Shown here: positions 48,601-61,778 of the stretch, one piece after another | Layout of the letters: every line of letters begins with the position of its first letter | Numbering within the stretch: position 1 is the first letter of the stretch | Assembly (NCBI GenBank): GCA_033782935.1 | Contig: JAWQEG010000128.1 | Location: forward strand, 1,426,001 to 1,490,000 | Direction: 5' to 3' | DNA from: Petrolisthes cinctipes | Taxonomy: Eukaryota; Arthropoda; Malacostraca; Decapoda; Porcellanidae | DNA: 64,000 nucleotides | The notes under the pieces: model-generated | Databases searched by the model: none | Told to the model about the DNA's origin: nothing | What the model saw: only the letters and a program-made list of their open reading frames with translations | Translations under genes and position numbers: made by a program

Positions 48601-49791
48601 ATTTTGGGGTCCCAGAAGCAATCTGTACATGCCTACACAGTGCTAGAATATTTTCAAAATATAGGCTAAAAACATGCTAAAAATCGACATTTTAGGTGCC
48701 AAAAAATCGATATCTCAAATTCAGTCCCAAAACACCCGAAAATTCGATATTTAGAGGTCCCAGAAGGTATCTGTACATGCCTACTCCGTGTTAGAGTATT
48801 TTCAAAATACAGGCTAAAAACATACTGAAAATCGATCTTTTAGGTGCCCAAAAGTCGATATGTGCATGCATCTTCTGTACCCGTTTATATATCAATTTCT
48901 GGCCCTAAACACCCGAAAATTCAATATTTTGGGGTCCCAGAAGCAATCTGTACATGCCTACTCAGTGCTAGAATATTTTCAAAATGTAGGCTAAAAACAT
49001 GCTAAAAATCGATCTTTTAGGTGCCAAAAAGTCGATATCTCAAATTCAGTCCCAAAACACCCAAAAATTCGATATTTAGGTGTCCCAGAAGCGATCTGTA
49101 CATGCCTACTCCGTGTTAGAGTATTTTCAAAATACATGCTCAAAACATACTGAAAATCGATCTTTTAGGTGCACAAAAGTCGATATGTGCATGCATCTTC
49201 TGTACCCGTTTATATCTCAAATTCAGGCTTAAAACATCCGAAAATTCAATATTTTGGGGTCCCAGAAGCGATCTGTACATGCCTACTCAGTGTTAGAATA
49301 TTTTCAAAATATAGGCTAAAAACATGCTAAAAATCGACATTTTAGGTGCCAAAAAATCAATATCTCAAATTCAGTCCCAAAACACCCGAAAATTCGATAT
49401 TTAGAGGTCCCAGAAGGTATCTGTAGATGCCTACTCCGTGTTAGAGTATTTTCAAAATACAGGCCAAAAACATACTGAAAATCGATCTTTTAGGTGCCCA
49501 AAAGTCGATATGTGCATGCATCTTCTGTACCCGTTTATATCTCAAATTCTGGCCCTAAACACCCGAAAATTCGATATTTTGGGGTCCCAGAAGCGATCTG
49601 TACATGCCTACTCCGTGTTGGAGTATTTTCAAAATTCAGGCCCAAAACATGCTGAAAATCGATATTTTTGGTGCCCAAAGTCAATATGTGCATGTATCTT
49701 CTGTACCCGTTTATATCTCAAATTCAGGCTCAAAACACCCGAAAAATCAATATTTTGGGGTCCCAGAAGCAATCTGTACATGCCTACTCAG
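45635..49791 (+). repeat. Degenerate hexamer region
   Basis: Starts: C1 45635 (gagcattttc, gataatttag), A2 45811, C2 45959, A1 46135, B1/B2 chimera 46283, C1 46460 (aaacatccg), A1 46636, B1 46784 (178 bp), C1 46962, A2 47138, B2-like 47286, C 47463, A2 47639, B2 47787, C2 47964, A1 48140, B1 48288, C1 48465, A2 48641, B2 48789, A1 48966, B1 49114, A2 49291, B2 49439, C2 49616. No long exact super-repeat stands out and single-monomer variants are more frequent than in 14-27 kb, suggesting slower homogenisation here (inference). Confidence 0.8.
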
Positions 49792-52700
49792 TGCTAGAAT
49801 ATTTTCAAAATGTAGGCTAAAAACATGCTAAAAATCGATCTTTTAGGTGCCAAAAAGTCGATATCTCAAATTCAGTCCCAAAACACCCGAAAATTCGATA
49901 TTTAGGGGTCCCAGAAGCGATCTGTACATGCCTACTCCGTGTTAGAGTATTTTCAAAATACAGGCCCAAAACATGCTGAAAATCGATATTTTAGATGCCC
50001 AAAGTCAATATGTGCATGTATCTTCTGTACCCGTTTATATCTCAAATTCAGGCTCAAAACACCCGAAAATTCAATATTTTGGGGTCCCAGAAGCAATCTG
50101 TACATGCCTACACAGTGCTAGAATATTTTCAAAATATAGGCTAAAAACATGCTAAAAATCGACATTTTAGGTGCCAAAAAATCGATATCTCAAATTCAGT
50201 CCCAAATCACCCGAAAATTCGATATTTAGAGGTCCCAGAAGCGATCTGTACATGCCTACTCAGTGTTAGAGTATTTTCAAAATACATGCCCAAAACATGC
50301 TGAAAATCGATATTTTAGATGCCCAAAGTCAATATGTGCATGTATCTTCTGTACCCGTTTATATCTCAAATTCAGGCTTAAAACATCCGAAAATTCAATA
50401 TTTTGGGGTCCCAGAAGCAATCTGTACATGCCTACACAGTGCTAGAATATTTTCAAAATATAGGCTAAAAACATGCTAAAAATCGACATTTTAGGTGCCA
50501 AAAAATCAATATCTCAAATTCAGTCCCAAAACACCCGAAAATTCGATATTTAGAGGTCCCAGAAGGTATCTGTAGATGCCTACTCCGTGTTAGAGTATTT
50601 TTAAAATACAGGCCAAAAACATACTGAAAATCGATCTTTTAGGTGCCCAAAAGTCGATATGTGCATGCATCTTCTGTACCCGTTTATATCTCAAATTCTG
50701 GCCCTAAACACCCGAAAATTCGATATTTTGGGGTCCCAGAAGCGATCTGTACATGCCTACTCCGTGTTGGAGTATTTTAAAAATTCAGGAACAAAACATG
50801 CTGAAAATCGATATTTTTGGTGCCCAAAGTCAATATGTGCATGTATCTTCTGTACCCGTTTATATCTCAAATTCAGGCTCAAAACACCCGAAAATCAATA
50901 TTTTGGGGTCCCAGAAGCAATCTGTACATGCCTACTCAGTGCTAGAATATTTTCAAAATGTAGGCTAAAAACATGCTAAAAATCGATCTTTTAGGTGCCA
51001 AAAAGTCGATATCTCAAATTCAGTCCCAAAACACCCGAAAATTCGATATTTAGGGGTCCCAGAAGCGATCTGTACATGCCTACTCCGTGTTAGAGTATTT
51101 TCAAAATACAGGCCCAAAACATGCTGAAAATCGATATTTTATATGCCCAAAGTCAATATGTGCATGTATCTTCTGTACCCGTTTATATCTCAAATTCAGG
51201 CTCAAAACACCCGAAAAATCAATATTTTGGGGTCCCAGAAGCAATCTGTACATGCCTACTCAGTGCTAGAATATTTTCAAAATGTAGGCTAAAAACATGC
51301 TAAAAATCGATCTTTTAGGTGCGAAAAAGTCGATATCTTAAATTCAGTCCCAAAACACCCGAAAATTCGATATTTAGGGGTCCCAGAAGCGATCTGTACA
51401 TGCCTACTCCGTGTTAGAGTATTTTCAAAATACAGGCCCAAAACATGCTGAAAATCGATATTTTAGATGCCCAAAGTCAATATGTGCATGTATCTTCTGT
51501 ACCCGTTTATATCTCAAATTCAGGCTCAAAACACCCGAAAATTCAATATTTTGGGGTCCCAGAAGCAATCTGTACATGCCTACACAGTGCTAGAATATTT
51601 TCAAAATATAGGCTAAAAACATGCTAAAAATCGACATTTTAGGTGCCAAAAAATCGATATCTCAAATTCAGTCCCAAATCACCCGAAAATTCGATATTTA
51701 GAGGTCCCAGAAGGTATCTGTAGATGCCTACTCCGTGTTAGAGTATTTTCAAAATACAGGCCAAAAACATACTGAAAATCGATCTTTTAGGTGCCCAAAA
51801 GTCGATATGTGCATGCATCTTCTGTACCCGTTTATATCTCAAATTCTGGCCCTAAACAACCGAAAATTCGATATTTTGGGGTCCCAGAAGCGATCTGTAC
51901 ATGCCTACTCCGTGTTGGAGTATTTTCAAAATTCAGGCCCAAAACATGCTGAAAATCGATATTTTTGGTGCCCAAAGTCAATATGTGCATGTATCTTCTG
52001 TACTCGTTTATATCTCAAATTCAGGCTCAAAACACCCGAAAAATCAATATTTTGGGGTCCCAGAAGCAATCTGTACATGCCTACTCAGTGCTAGAATATT
52101 TTCAAAATGTAGGCTAAAAACATGCTAAAAATCGATCTTTTAGGTGCCAAAAAGTCGATATCTCAAATTCAGTCCCAAAACACCCGAAAATTCGATATTT
52201 AGGGGTCCCAGAAGCGATCTGTACATGCCTACTCCGTGTTAGAGTATTTTCAAAATACAGGCCCAAAACATGCTGAAAATCGATATTTTAGATGCCCAAA
52301 GTCAATATGTGCATGTATCTTCTGTACCCGTTTATATCTCAAATTCAGGCTCAAAACACCCGAAAATTCAATATTTTGGGGTCCCAGAAGCAATCTGTAC
52401 ATGCCTACACAGTGCTAGAATATTTTCAAAATAAAGGCTAAAAACATGCTAAAAATCGACATTTTAGGTGCCAAAAAATCGATATCTCAAATTCAGTCCC
52501 AAATCACCCGAAAATTCGATATTTAGAGGTCCCAGAAGCGATCTGTACATGCCTACTCAGTGTTAGAGTATTTTCAAAATACATGCCCAAAACATGCTGA
52601 AAATCGATATTTTAGATGCCCAAAGTCAATATGTGCATGTATCTTCTGTACCCGTTTATATCTCAAATTCAGGCTTAAAACATCCGAAAATTCAATATTT

Positions 52701-52884
52701 TGGGGTCCCAGAAGCAATCTGTACATGCCTACACAGTGCTAGAATATTTTCAAAATATAGGCTAAAAACATGCTAAAAATCGACATTTTAGGTGCCAAAA
52801 AATCGATATCTCAAATTCAGTCCCAAAACACCCGAAAATTCGATATTTAGGGGTCCCAGAAGCGATCTGTACATGCCTACTCCG
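49792..52884 (+). repeat. B1-poor region with 1148/1149-bp heptamers
   Basis: Starts: A1 49792, C1 49940, A2 50116, C1 50264, A2 50440, B2 50588, C2 50765 (175 bp), A1 50940, C1 51088, A1 51264, C1 51412, A2 51588, B2 51736, C2 51913, A1 52089, C1 52237, A2 52413, C1 52561, A 52737. The heptamer C1-A2-B2-C2-A1-C1-A spans 50264-51411 and 51412-52560. A1 is followed directly by C1, giving 324-bp A-C dimers that are rare in the left half. Confidence 0.83.
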
Positions 52885-54210
52885 TGTTAGAGTATTTTCA
52901 AAATACATGCTCAAAACATACTGAAAATCGATCATTTAGGTGCACAAAAGTCGATATGTGCATGCATCTTCAGTACCCGTTTATATCTCAAATTCAGGCT
53001 CAAAACACCCGAAAATTCAATATTTTGGGGTCCTAGAAGCAATCTGTACATGCCTACTCAGTGTTAGAGTATTTTCAAAATACAGGCCCAAAACATGCTG
53101 AAAATCGATATTTTAGATGCCCAAAGTCAATATCTGCATGTATCTTCTGTACCCGTTTATATCTCAAATTCAGGCTCAAAACACCCGAAAATTCAATATT
53201 TTGGGGTCCCAGAAGCAATCTGTACATGCCTACTTAGTGCTAGAATATTTTCAAAATATAGGCTAAAAACATGCTAAAAATCGACATTTTAGGTGCCAAA
53301 AAGTCGATATCTCAAATTCAGTCCCAAAACACCCGAAAATTCGATATTTAGGGGTCCCAGAAGCGATCTGTACATGCCTACTCCGTGTTAGAGTATTTTC
53401 AAAATACATGCTCAAAACATACTGAAAATCGATCTTTTAGGTGCACAAAAGTCGATATGTGCATGCATCTTCAGTACTCGTTTATATCTCAAATTCAGGC
53501 TCAAAACACCCGAAAATTCAATATTTTGGGGTCCCAGAAGCAATCTGTACATGCCTACTCAGTGTTAGAGTATTTTCAAAATACATGCCCAAAACATGCT
53601 GAAAATCGATATTTTAGATGCCCAAAGTCAATATGTGCATGTATCGTCTGTACCCGTTTATATCTCAAATTCAGGCTCAAAACACCCGAAAATTCAATAT
53701 TTTGGGGTCCCAGAAGCAATCTGTACATGCCTACTCATTGCTAGAATATTTTCAAAATGTAGGCTAAAAACATGCTAAAAATCGATCTTTTAGGTGCCAA
53801 AAAGTCGATATCTCAAATTCAGTCCCAAAACACCCGAAAATTCGATATTTAGGGGTCCCAGAAGCGATCTGTACATGCCTACTCCGTGTTAGAGTATTTT
53901 CAAAATACAGGCCCAAAACATGCTGAAAATCGATATTTTAGATGCCCAAAGTCAATATGTGCATGTATCTTCTGTACCCGTTTATATCTCAAATTCAGGC
54001 TCAAAACACCCGAAAATTCAATATTTTGGGGTCCCAGAAGCAATCTGTACATGCCTACTCAGTGCTAGAACATTTTCAAAATATAGGCTACAAACATGCT
54101 AAAAATCGATCTTTTAGGTGCCAAAAAGTCGATATCTCAAATTCAGTCCCAAAACACCCGAAAATTCGATATTTAGGGGTCCCAGAAGCGATCTGTACAT
54201 GCCTACTCCG
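52885..54210 (+). repeat. 1326-bp octamer, copy 1
   Basis: Order: B1 52885 (gatcatttagg), C1 53062 (caatatctgc; preceded by gtcctagaagc), A 53238, B1 53386 (agtactcg), C1 53563 (gtatcgtctg), A1 53739 (starts tgctag after ctactcat), C1 53887, A1 54063 (gaacattttc, ggctacaaac). All markers recur 1326 bp downstream where copy 2 exists. Confidence 0.85.
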
Positions 54211-55388
54211 TGTTAGAGTATTTTCAAAATACATGCTCAAAACATACTGAAAATCGATCATTTAGGTGCACAAAAGTCGATATGTGCATGCATCTTCAGT
54301 ACCCGTTTATATCTCAAATTCAGGCTCAAAACACCCGAAAATTCAATATTTTGGGGTCCTAGAAGCAATCTGTACATGCCTACTCAGTGTTAGAGTATTT
54401 TCAAAATACAGGCCCAAAACATGCTGAAAATCGATATTTTAGATGCCCAAAGTCAATATCTGCATGTATCTTCTGTACCCGTTTATATCTCAAATTCAGG
54501 CTCAAAACACCCGAAAATTCAATATTTTGGGGTCCCAGAAGCAATCTGTACATGCCTACTTAGTGCTAGAATATTTTCAAAATATAGGCTAAAAACATGC
54601 TAAAAATCGACATTTTAGGTGCCAAAAAGTCGATATCTCAAATTCAGTCCCAAAACACCCGAAAATTCGATATTTAGGGGTCCCAGAAGCGATCTGTACA
54701 TGCCTACTCCGTGTTAGAGTATTTTCAAAATACATGCTCAAAACATACTGAAAATCGATCTTTTAGGTGCACAAAAGTCGATATGTGCATGCATCTTCAG
54801 TACTCGTTTATATCTCAAATTCAGGCTCAAAACACCCGAAAATTCAATATTTTGGGGTCCCAGAAGCAATCTGTACATGCCTACTCAGTGTTAGAGTATT
54901 TTCAAAATACATGCCCAAAACATGCTGAAAATCGATATTTTAGATGCCCAAAGTCAATATGTGCATGTATCGTCTGTACCCGTTTATATCTCAAATTCAG
55001 GCTCAAAACACCCGAAAATTCAATATTTTGGGGTCCCAGAAGCAATCTGTACATGCCTACTCATTGCTAGAATATTTTCAAAATGTAGGCTAAAAACATG
55101 CTAAAAATCGATCTTTTAGGTGCCAAAAAGTCGATATCTCAAATTCAGTCCCAAAACACCCGAAAATTCGATATTTAGGGGTCCCAGAAGCGATCTGTAC
55201 ATGCCTACTCCGTGTTAGAGTATTTTCAAAATACAGGCCCAAAACATGCTGAAAATCGATATTTTAGATGCCCAAAGTCAATATGTGCATGTATCTTCTG
55301 TACCCGTTTATATCTCAAATTCAGGCTCAAAACACCCGAAAATTCAATATTTTGGGGTCCCAGAAGCAATCTGTACATGCCTACACAG
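54211..55388 (+). repeat. 1326-bp octamer, copy 2 (seven of eight monomers)
   Basis: Order: B1 54211, C1 54388, A 54564, B1 54712, C1 54889, A1 55065, C1 55213. The eighth position is occupied by an A2 at 55389 that belongs to the heptamer region, so the switch back to the 1149-bp unit lies near here. Related fragments with gatcatttagg and caatatctgc reappear at 60604-61281. Confidence 0.84.
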
Positions 55389-55536
55389 TGCTAGAATATT
55401 TTCAAAATATAGGCTAAAAACATGCTAAAAATCGACATTTTAGGTGCCAAAAAATCGATATCTCAAATTCAGTCCCAAATCACCCGAAAATTCGATATTT
55501 AGAGGTCCCAGAAGCGATCTGTACATGCCTACTCAG
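55389..55536 (+). repeat. Junction A2 monomer
   Basis: A single A2 (cccaaatcacccg variant, 3' end agaagcgatctg with ctactcag) joins the 1326-bp octamers to the 1149-bp heptamers. The caaatcaccc variant is specific to the right part of the array (first at 50116). Confidence 0.8.
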
Positions 55537-56685
55537 TGTTAGAGTATTTTCAAAATACATGCCCAAAACATGCTGAAAATCGATATTTTAGATGCCCAAA
55601 GTCAATATGTGCATGTATCTTCTGTACCCGTTTATATCTCAAATTCAGGCTTAAAACATCCGAAAATTCAATATTTTGGGGTCCCAGAAGCAATCTGTAC
55701 ATGCCTACACAGTGCTAGAATATTTTCAAAATATAGGCTAAAAACATGCTAAAAATCGACATTTTAGGTGCCAAAAAATCAATATCTCAAATTCAGTCCC
55801 AAAACACCCGAAAATTCGATATTTAGAGGTCCCAGAAGGTATCTGTAGATGCCTACTCCGTGTTAGAGTATTTTCAAAATACAGGCCAAAAACATACTGA
55901 AAATCGATCTTTTAGGTGCCCAAAAGTCGATATGTGCATGCATCTTCTGTACCCGTTTATATCTCAAATTCTGGCCCTAAACACCCGAAAATTCGATATT
56001 TTGGGGTCCCAGAAGCGATCTGTACATGCCTACTCCGTGTTGGAGTATTTTCAAAATTCAGGCCCAAAACATGCTGAAAATCGATATTTTTGGTGCCCAA
56101 AGTCAATATGTGCATGTATCTTCTGTACCCGTTTATATCTCAAATTCAGGCTCAAAACACCCGAAAAATCAATATTTTGGGGTCCCAGAAGCAATCTGTA
56201 CATGCCTACTCAGTGCTAGAATATTTTCAAAATGTAGGCTAAAAACATGCTAAAAATCGATCTTTTAGGTGCCAAAAAGTCGATATCTCAAATTCAGTCC
56301 CAAAACACCCGAAAATTCGATATTTAGGGGTCCCAGAAGCGATCTGTACATGCCTACTCCGTGTTAGAGTATTTTCAAAATACAGGCCCAAAACATGCTG
56401 AAAATCGATATTTTAGATGCCCAAAGTCAATATGTGCATGTATCTTCTGTACCCGTTTATATCTCAAATTCAGGCTCAAAACACCCGAAAAATCAATATT
56501 TTGGGGTCCCAGAAGCAATCTGTACATGCCTACACAGTGCTAGAATATTTTCAAAATATAGGCTAAAAACATGCTAAAAATCGACATTTTAGATGCCAAA
56601 AAATCGATATCTCAAATTCAGTCCCAAATCACCCGAAAATTCGATATTTAGAGGTCCCAGAAGCGATCTGTACATGCCTACTCAG
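55537..56685 (+). repeat. 1149-bp heptamer, tandem copy a
   Basis: Order: C1 55537 (ggcttaaaacatccg), A2 55713 (aaaaaatcaatatctc), B2 55861, C2 56038 (tgttggagtatt), A1 56214 (aaatgtaggc), C1 56362, A2 56538. 176+148+177+176+148+176+148 = 1149. Confidence 0.87.
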
Positions 56686-57834
56686 TGTTAGAGTATTTTC
56701 AAAATACATGCCCAAAACATGCTGAAAATCGATATTTTAGATGCCCAAAGTCAATATGTGCATGTATCTTCTGTACCCGTTTATATCTCAAATTCAGGCT
56801 TAAAACATCCGAAAATTCAATATTTTGGGGTCCCAGAAGCAATCTGTACATGCCTACACAGTGCTAGAATATTTTCAAAATATAGGCTAAAAACATGCTA
56901 AAAATCGACATTTTAGGTGCCAAAAAATCAATATCTCAAATTCAGTCCCAAAACACCCGAAAATTCGATATTTAGAGGTCCCAGAAGGTATCTGTAGATG
57001 CCTACTCCGTGTTAGAGTATTTTCAAAATACAGGCCAAAAACATACTGAAAATCGATCTTTTAGGTGCCCAAAAGTCGATATGTGCATGCATCTTCTGTA
57101 CCCGTTTATATCTCAAATTCTGGCCCTAAACACCCGAAAATTCGATATTTTGGGGTCCCAGAAGCGATCTGTACATGCCTACTCCGTGTTGGAGTATTTT
57201 CAAAATTCAGGCCCAAAACATGCTGAAAATCGATATTTTTGGTGCCCAAAGTCAATATGTGCATGTATCTTCTGTACCCGTTTATATCTCAAATTCAGGC
57301 TCAAAACACCCGAAAAATCAATATTTTGGGGTCCCAGAAGCAATCTGTACATGCCTACTCAGTGCTAGAATATTTTCAAAATGTAGGCTAAAAACATGCT
57401 AAAAATCGATCTTTTAGGTGCCAAAAAGTCGATATCTCAAATTCAGTCCCAAAACACCCGAAAATTCGATATTTAGGGGTCCCAGAAGCGATCTGTACAT
57501 GCCTACTCCGTGTTAGAGTATTTTCAAAATACAGGCCCAAAACATGCTGAAAATCGATATTTTAGATGCCCAAAGTCAATATGTGCATGTATCTTCTGTA
57601 CCCGTTTATATCTCAAATTCAGGCTCAAAACACCCGAAAATTCAATATTTTGGGGTCCCAGAAGCAATCTGTACATGCCTACACAGTGCTAGAATATTTT
57701 CAAAATATAGGCTAAAAACATGCTAAAAATCGACATTTTAGGTGCCAAAAAATCGATATCTCAAATTCAGTCCCAAATCACCCGAAAATTCGATATTTAG
57801 AGGTCCCAGAAGCGATCTGTACATGCCTACTCAG
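56686..57834 (+). repeat. 1149-bp heptamer, tandem copy b
   Basis: Order: C1 56686, A2 56862, B2 57010, C2 57187, A1 57363, C1 57511, A2 57687, with the same private markers as copy a. Differences seen include the second C1 (aaaaatcaat near 56490 in copy a, aaaattcaat in copy b) and ttttagatgcc in the last A2 of copy a. Confidence 0.87.
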
Positions 57835-60603
57835 TGTTAGAGTATTTTCAAAATACATGCCCAAAACATGCTGAAAATCGATATTTTAGATGCCCAAAGT
57901 CAATATGTGCATGTATCTTCTGTACCCGTTTATATCTCAAATTCAGGCTTAAAACATCCGAAAATTCAATATTTTGGGGTCCCAGAAGCAATCTGTACAT
58001 GCCTACACAGTGCTAGAATATTTTCAAAATATAGGCTAAAAACATGCTAAAAATCGACATTTTAGGTGCCAAAAAATCGATATCTCAAATTCAGTCCCAA
58101 AACACCCTAAATTTCGATATTTAGAGGTCCCAGAAGGTATCTGTACATGCCTACTCCGTGTTAGAGTATTTTCAAAATTCAGGCCCAAAACATGCTGAAA
58201 ATCGATATTTTTGGTGCCCAAAGTCAATATGTGCATGTATCTTCTGTACCCGTTTATATCTCAAATTCAGGCTCAAAACACCCGAAAAATCAATATTTTG
58301 GGGTCCCAGAAGCAATCTGTACATGCCTACTCAGTGCTAGAATATTTTCAAAACGTAGGCTAAAAACATGCTAAAAATCGATCTTTTAGGTGCGAAAAAG
58401 TCGATATCTTAAATTCAGTCCCAAAACACCCGAAAATTCGATATTTAGGGGTCCCAGAAGCGATCTGTACATGCCTACTCCGTGTTTGAGTATTTTCAAA
58501 ATACAGGCCCAAAACATGCTGAAAATCGATATTTTAGATGCCCAAAGTCAATATGTGCATGTATCTTCTGTACCCGTTTATATCTCAAATTCAGGCTCAA
58601 AACACCCGAAAATTCAATATTTTGGGGTCCCACAAGCAATCTGTACATGCCTACACAGTGCTAGAATATTTTCAAAATATAGGCTAAAAACATGCTAAAA
58701 ATCGACATTTTAGGTGCCAAAAAATCGATATCTCAAATTCAGTCCCAAATCACCCGAAAATTCGATATTTAGAGGTCCCAGAAGGTATCTGTAGATGCCT
58801 ACTCCGTGTTAGAGTATTTTCAAAATACAGGCCAAAAACATACTGAAAATCGATCTTTTAGGTGCCCAAAAGTCGATATGTGCATGCATCTTCTGTACCC
58901 GTTTATATCTCAAATTCTGGCCCTAAACACCCGAAAATTCGATATTTTGGGGTCCCAGAAGCGATCTGTACATGCCTACTCCGTGTTGGAGTATTTTCAA
59001 AATACAGGCCCAAAACATGCTGAAAATCGATATTTTAGATGCCCAAAGTCAATATGTGCATGTATCTTCTGTACCCGTTTATATCTCAAATTCAGGCTCA
59101 AAACACCCGAAAATTCAATATTTTGGGGTCCCAGAAGCAATCTGTACATGCCTACACAGTGCTGGAATATTTTCAAAATAAAGGCTAAAAACATGCTAAA
59201 AATCGACATTTTAGGTGCCAAAAAATCGATATCTCAAATTCAGTCCCAAATCACCCGAAAATTCGATATTTAGAGGTCCCAGAAGCGATCTGTACATGCC
59301 TACTCGGTGTTAGAGTATTTTCAAAATACATGCCCAAAACATGCTGAAAATCGATATTTTAGATGCCCAAAGTCAATATGTGCATGTATCTTCTGTACCC
59401 GTTTATATCTCAAATTCAGGCTTAAAACATCCGAAAATTCAATATTTTGGGGTCCCAGAAGCAATCTGTACATGCCTACACAGTGCTAGAATATTTTCAA
59501 AATATAGGCTAAAAACATGCTAAAAATCGACATTTTAGGTGCCAAAAAATCGATATCTCAAATTCAGTCCCAAAACACCCGAAAATTCGATATTTAGAGG
59601 TCCCAGAAGGTATCTGTACATGCCTACTCCGTGTTAGAGTATTTTCAAAATTCAGGCCCAAAACATGCTGAAAATCGATATTTTTGGTGCCCAAAGTCAA
59701 TATGTGCATGTATCTTCTGTACCCGTTTATATCTCAAATTCAGGCTCAAAACACCCGAAAAATCAATATTTTGGGGTCCCAGAAGCAATCTGTACATGCC
59801 TACTCAGTGCTAGAATATTTTCAAAATGTAGGCTAAAAACATGCTAAAAATCGATCTTTTAGGTGCGAAAAAGTCGATATCTTAAATTCAGTCCCAAAAC
59901 ACCCGAAAATTCGATATTTAGGGGTCCCAGAAGCGATCTGTACATGCCTACTCCGTGTTAGAGTATTTTCAAAATACAGGCCCAAAACATGCTGAAAATC
60001 GATATTTTAGATGCCCAAAGTCAATATGTGCATGTATCTTCTGTACCCGTTTATATCTCAAATTCAGGCTCAAAACACCCGAAAATTCAATATTTTGGGG
60101 TCCCAGAAGTAATCTGTACATGCCTACACAGTGCTAGAATATTTTCAAAATATAGGCTAAAAACATGCTAAAAATCGACATTTTAGGTGCCAAAAAATCG
60201 ATATCTCAAATTCAGTCCCAAATCACCCGAAAATTCGATATTTAGAGGTCCCAGAAGGTATCTGTACATGCTTACTCCGTGTTAGAGTATTTTCAAAATT
60301 CAGGCCCAAAACATGCTGAAAATCGATATTTTTGGTGTCCAAAGTCAATATGTGCATGTATCGTCTGTACCCGTTTATATCTCAAATTCAGGCTCAAAAC
60401 ACCCGAAAATTCAATATTTTGGGGTCCCAGAAGCAATCTGTACATGCCTACTCAGTGCTAGAACATTTTCAAAATATAGGCTACAAACATGCTAAAAATC
60501 GATCTTTTAGGTGCCAAAAAGTCGATATCTCAAATTCAGTCCCAAAACACCCGAAAATTCGATATTTAGGGGTCCCAGAAGCGATCTGTACATGCCTACT
60601 CCG
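57835..60603 (+). repeat. Heptamer derivatives, B2 mostly lost
   Basis: Starts: C1 57835, A2 58011, C2 58159, A1 58335, C1 58483, A2 58659, B2 58807, C1 58984, A2 59160, C1 59308, A2 59484, C2 59632, A1 59808, C1 59956, A2 60132, C2 60280, A1 60456. Shared markers gtgcgaaaaagtcg and atatcttaaattc in A1 at 58335 and 59808 (also 51264 and 62928) link these to one lineage. Confidence 0.82.
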
Positions 60604-61281
60604 TGTTAGAGTATTTTCAAAATACATGCTCAAAACATACTGAAAATCGATCATTTAGGTGCACAAAAGTCGATATGTGCATGCATCTTCAGTACCCGTT
60701 TATATCTCAAATTCAGGCTCAAAACACCCGAAAATTCAATATTTTGGGGTCCTAGAAGCAATCTGTACATGCCTACTCAGTGTTAGAGTATTTTCAAAAT
60801 ACAGGCCCAAAACATGCTGAAAATCGATATTTTAGATGCCCAAAGTCAATATCTGCATGTATCTTCTGTACCCGTTTATATCTCAAATTCAGGCTCAAAA
60901 CACCCGAAAATTCAATATTTTGGGGTCCCAGAAGCAATCTGTACATGCCTACTTAGTGCTAGAATATTTTCAAAATATAGGCTAAAAACATGCTAAAAAT
61001 CGACATTTTAGGTGCCAAAAAGTCGATATCTCAAATTCAGTCCCAAAACACCCGAAAATTCGATATTTAGGGGTCCCAGAAGCTATCTGTACATGCCTAC
61101 TCCGTGTTAGAGTATTTTCAAAATACATGCTCAAAACATACTGAAAATCGATCTTTTAGGTGCACAAAAGTCGATATGTGCATGCATCTTCAGTACTCGT
61201 TTATATCTCAAATTCAGGCTCAAAACACCCGAAAATTCAATATTTTGGGGTCCCAGAAGCAATCTGTACATGCCTCCTCAG

Positions 61282-61433
61282 TGCTAGAATATTTTCAAAA
61301 TATAGGCTAAAATTTAACATGCTAAAAATCGATCTTTTAGGTGCCAAAAAGTCGATATCTCAAATTCAGTCCCAAAACACCCGAAAATTCGATATTTAGG
61401 GGTCCCAGAAGCGATCTGTACATGCCTACTCCG
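61282..61433 (+). repeat. A1 monomer with a 4-bp insertion (152 bp)
   Basis: The sequence reads ggctaaaatttaacatgc where other A monomers read ggctaaaaacatgc, adding 4 bp. I saw this variant only once in the window, so it is a useful unique landmark for mapping reads in the right part of the array. Confidence 0.9.
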
Positions 61434-61610
61434 TGTTAGAGTATTTTCAAAATACATGCTCAAAACATACTGAAAATCGATCATTTAGGTGCACAAAAGT
61501 CGATATGTGCATGCATCTTCAGTACCCGTTTATATCTCAAATTCAGGCTCAAAACACCCGAAAATTCAATATTTTGGGGTCCCAGAAGCAATCTGTACAT
61601 GCCTACTCAG

Positions 61611-61778
61611 TGTTAGAGTATTTTCAAAATACAGGCCCAAAACATGCTGAAAATCGATATTTTAGATGCAATATGTGCATGTATCTTCTGTACCCGTTTA
61701 TATCTCAAATTCAGGCTCAAAACACCCGAAAATTCAATATTTTGGGGTCCCAGAAGCAATCTGTACATGCCTACTCAG
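61611..61778 (+). repeat. C1 monomer with an 8-bp deletion (168 bp)
   Basis: The sequence reads tttagatgcaatatgtgc instead of tttagatgcccaaagtcaatatgtgc, losing 8 bp. Seen once only. Together with the 152-bp A1 two monomers upstream it marks a unique 500-bp stretch. Confidence 0.9.
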
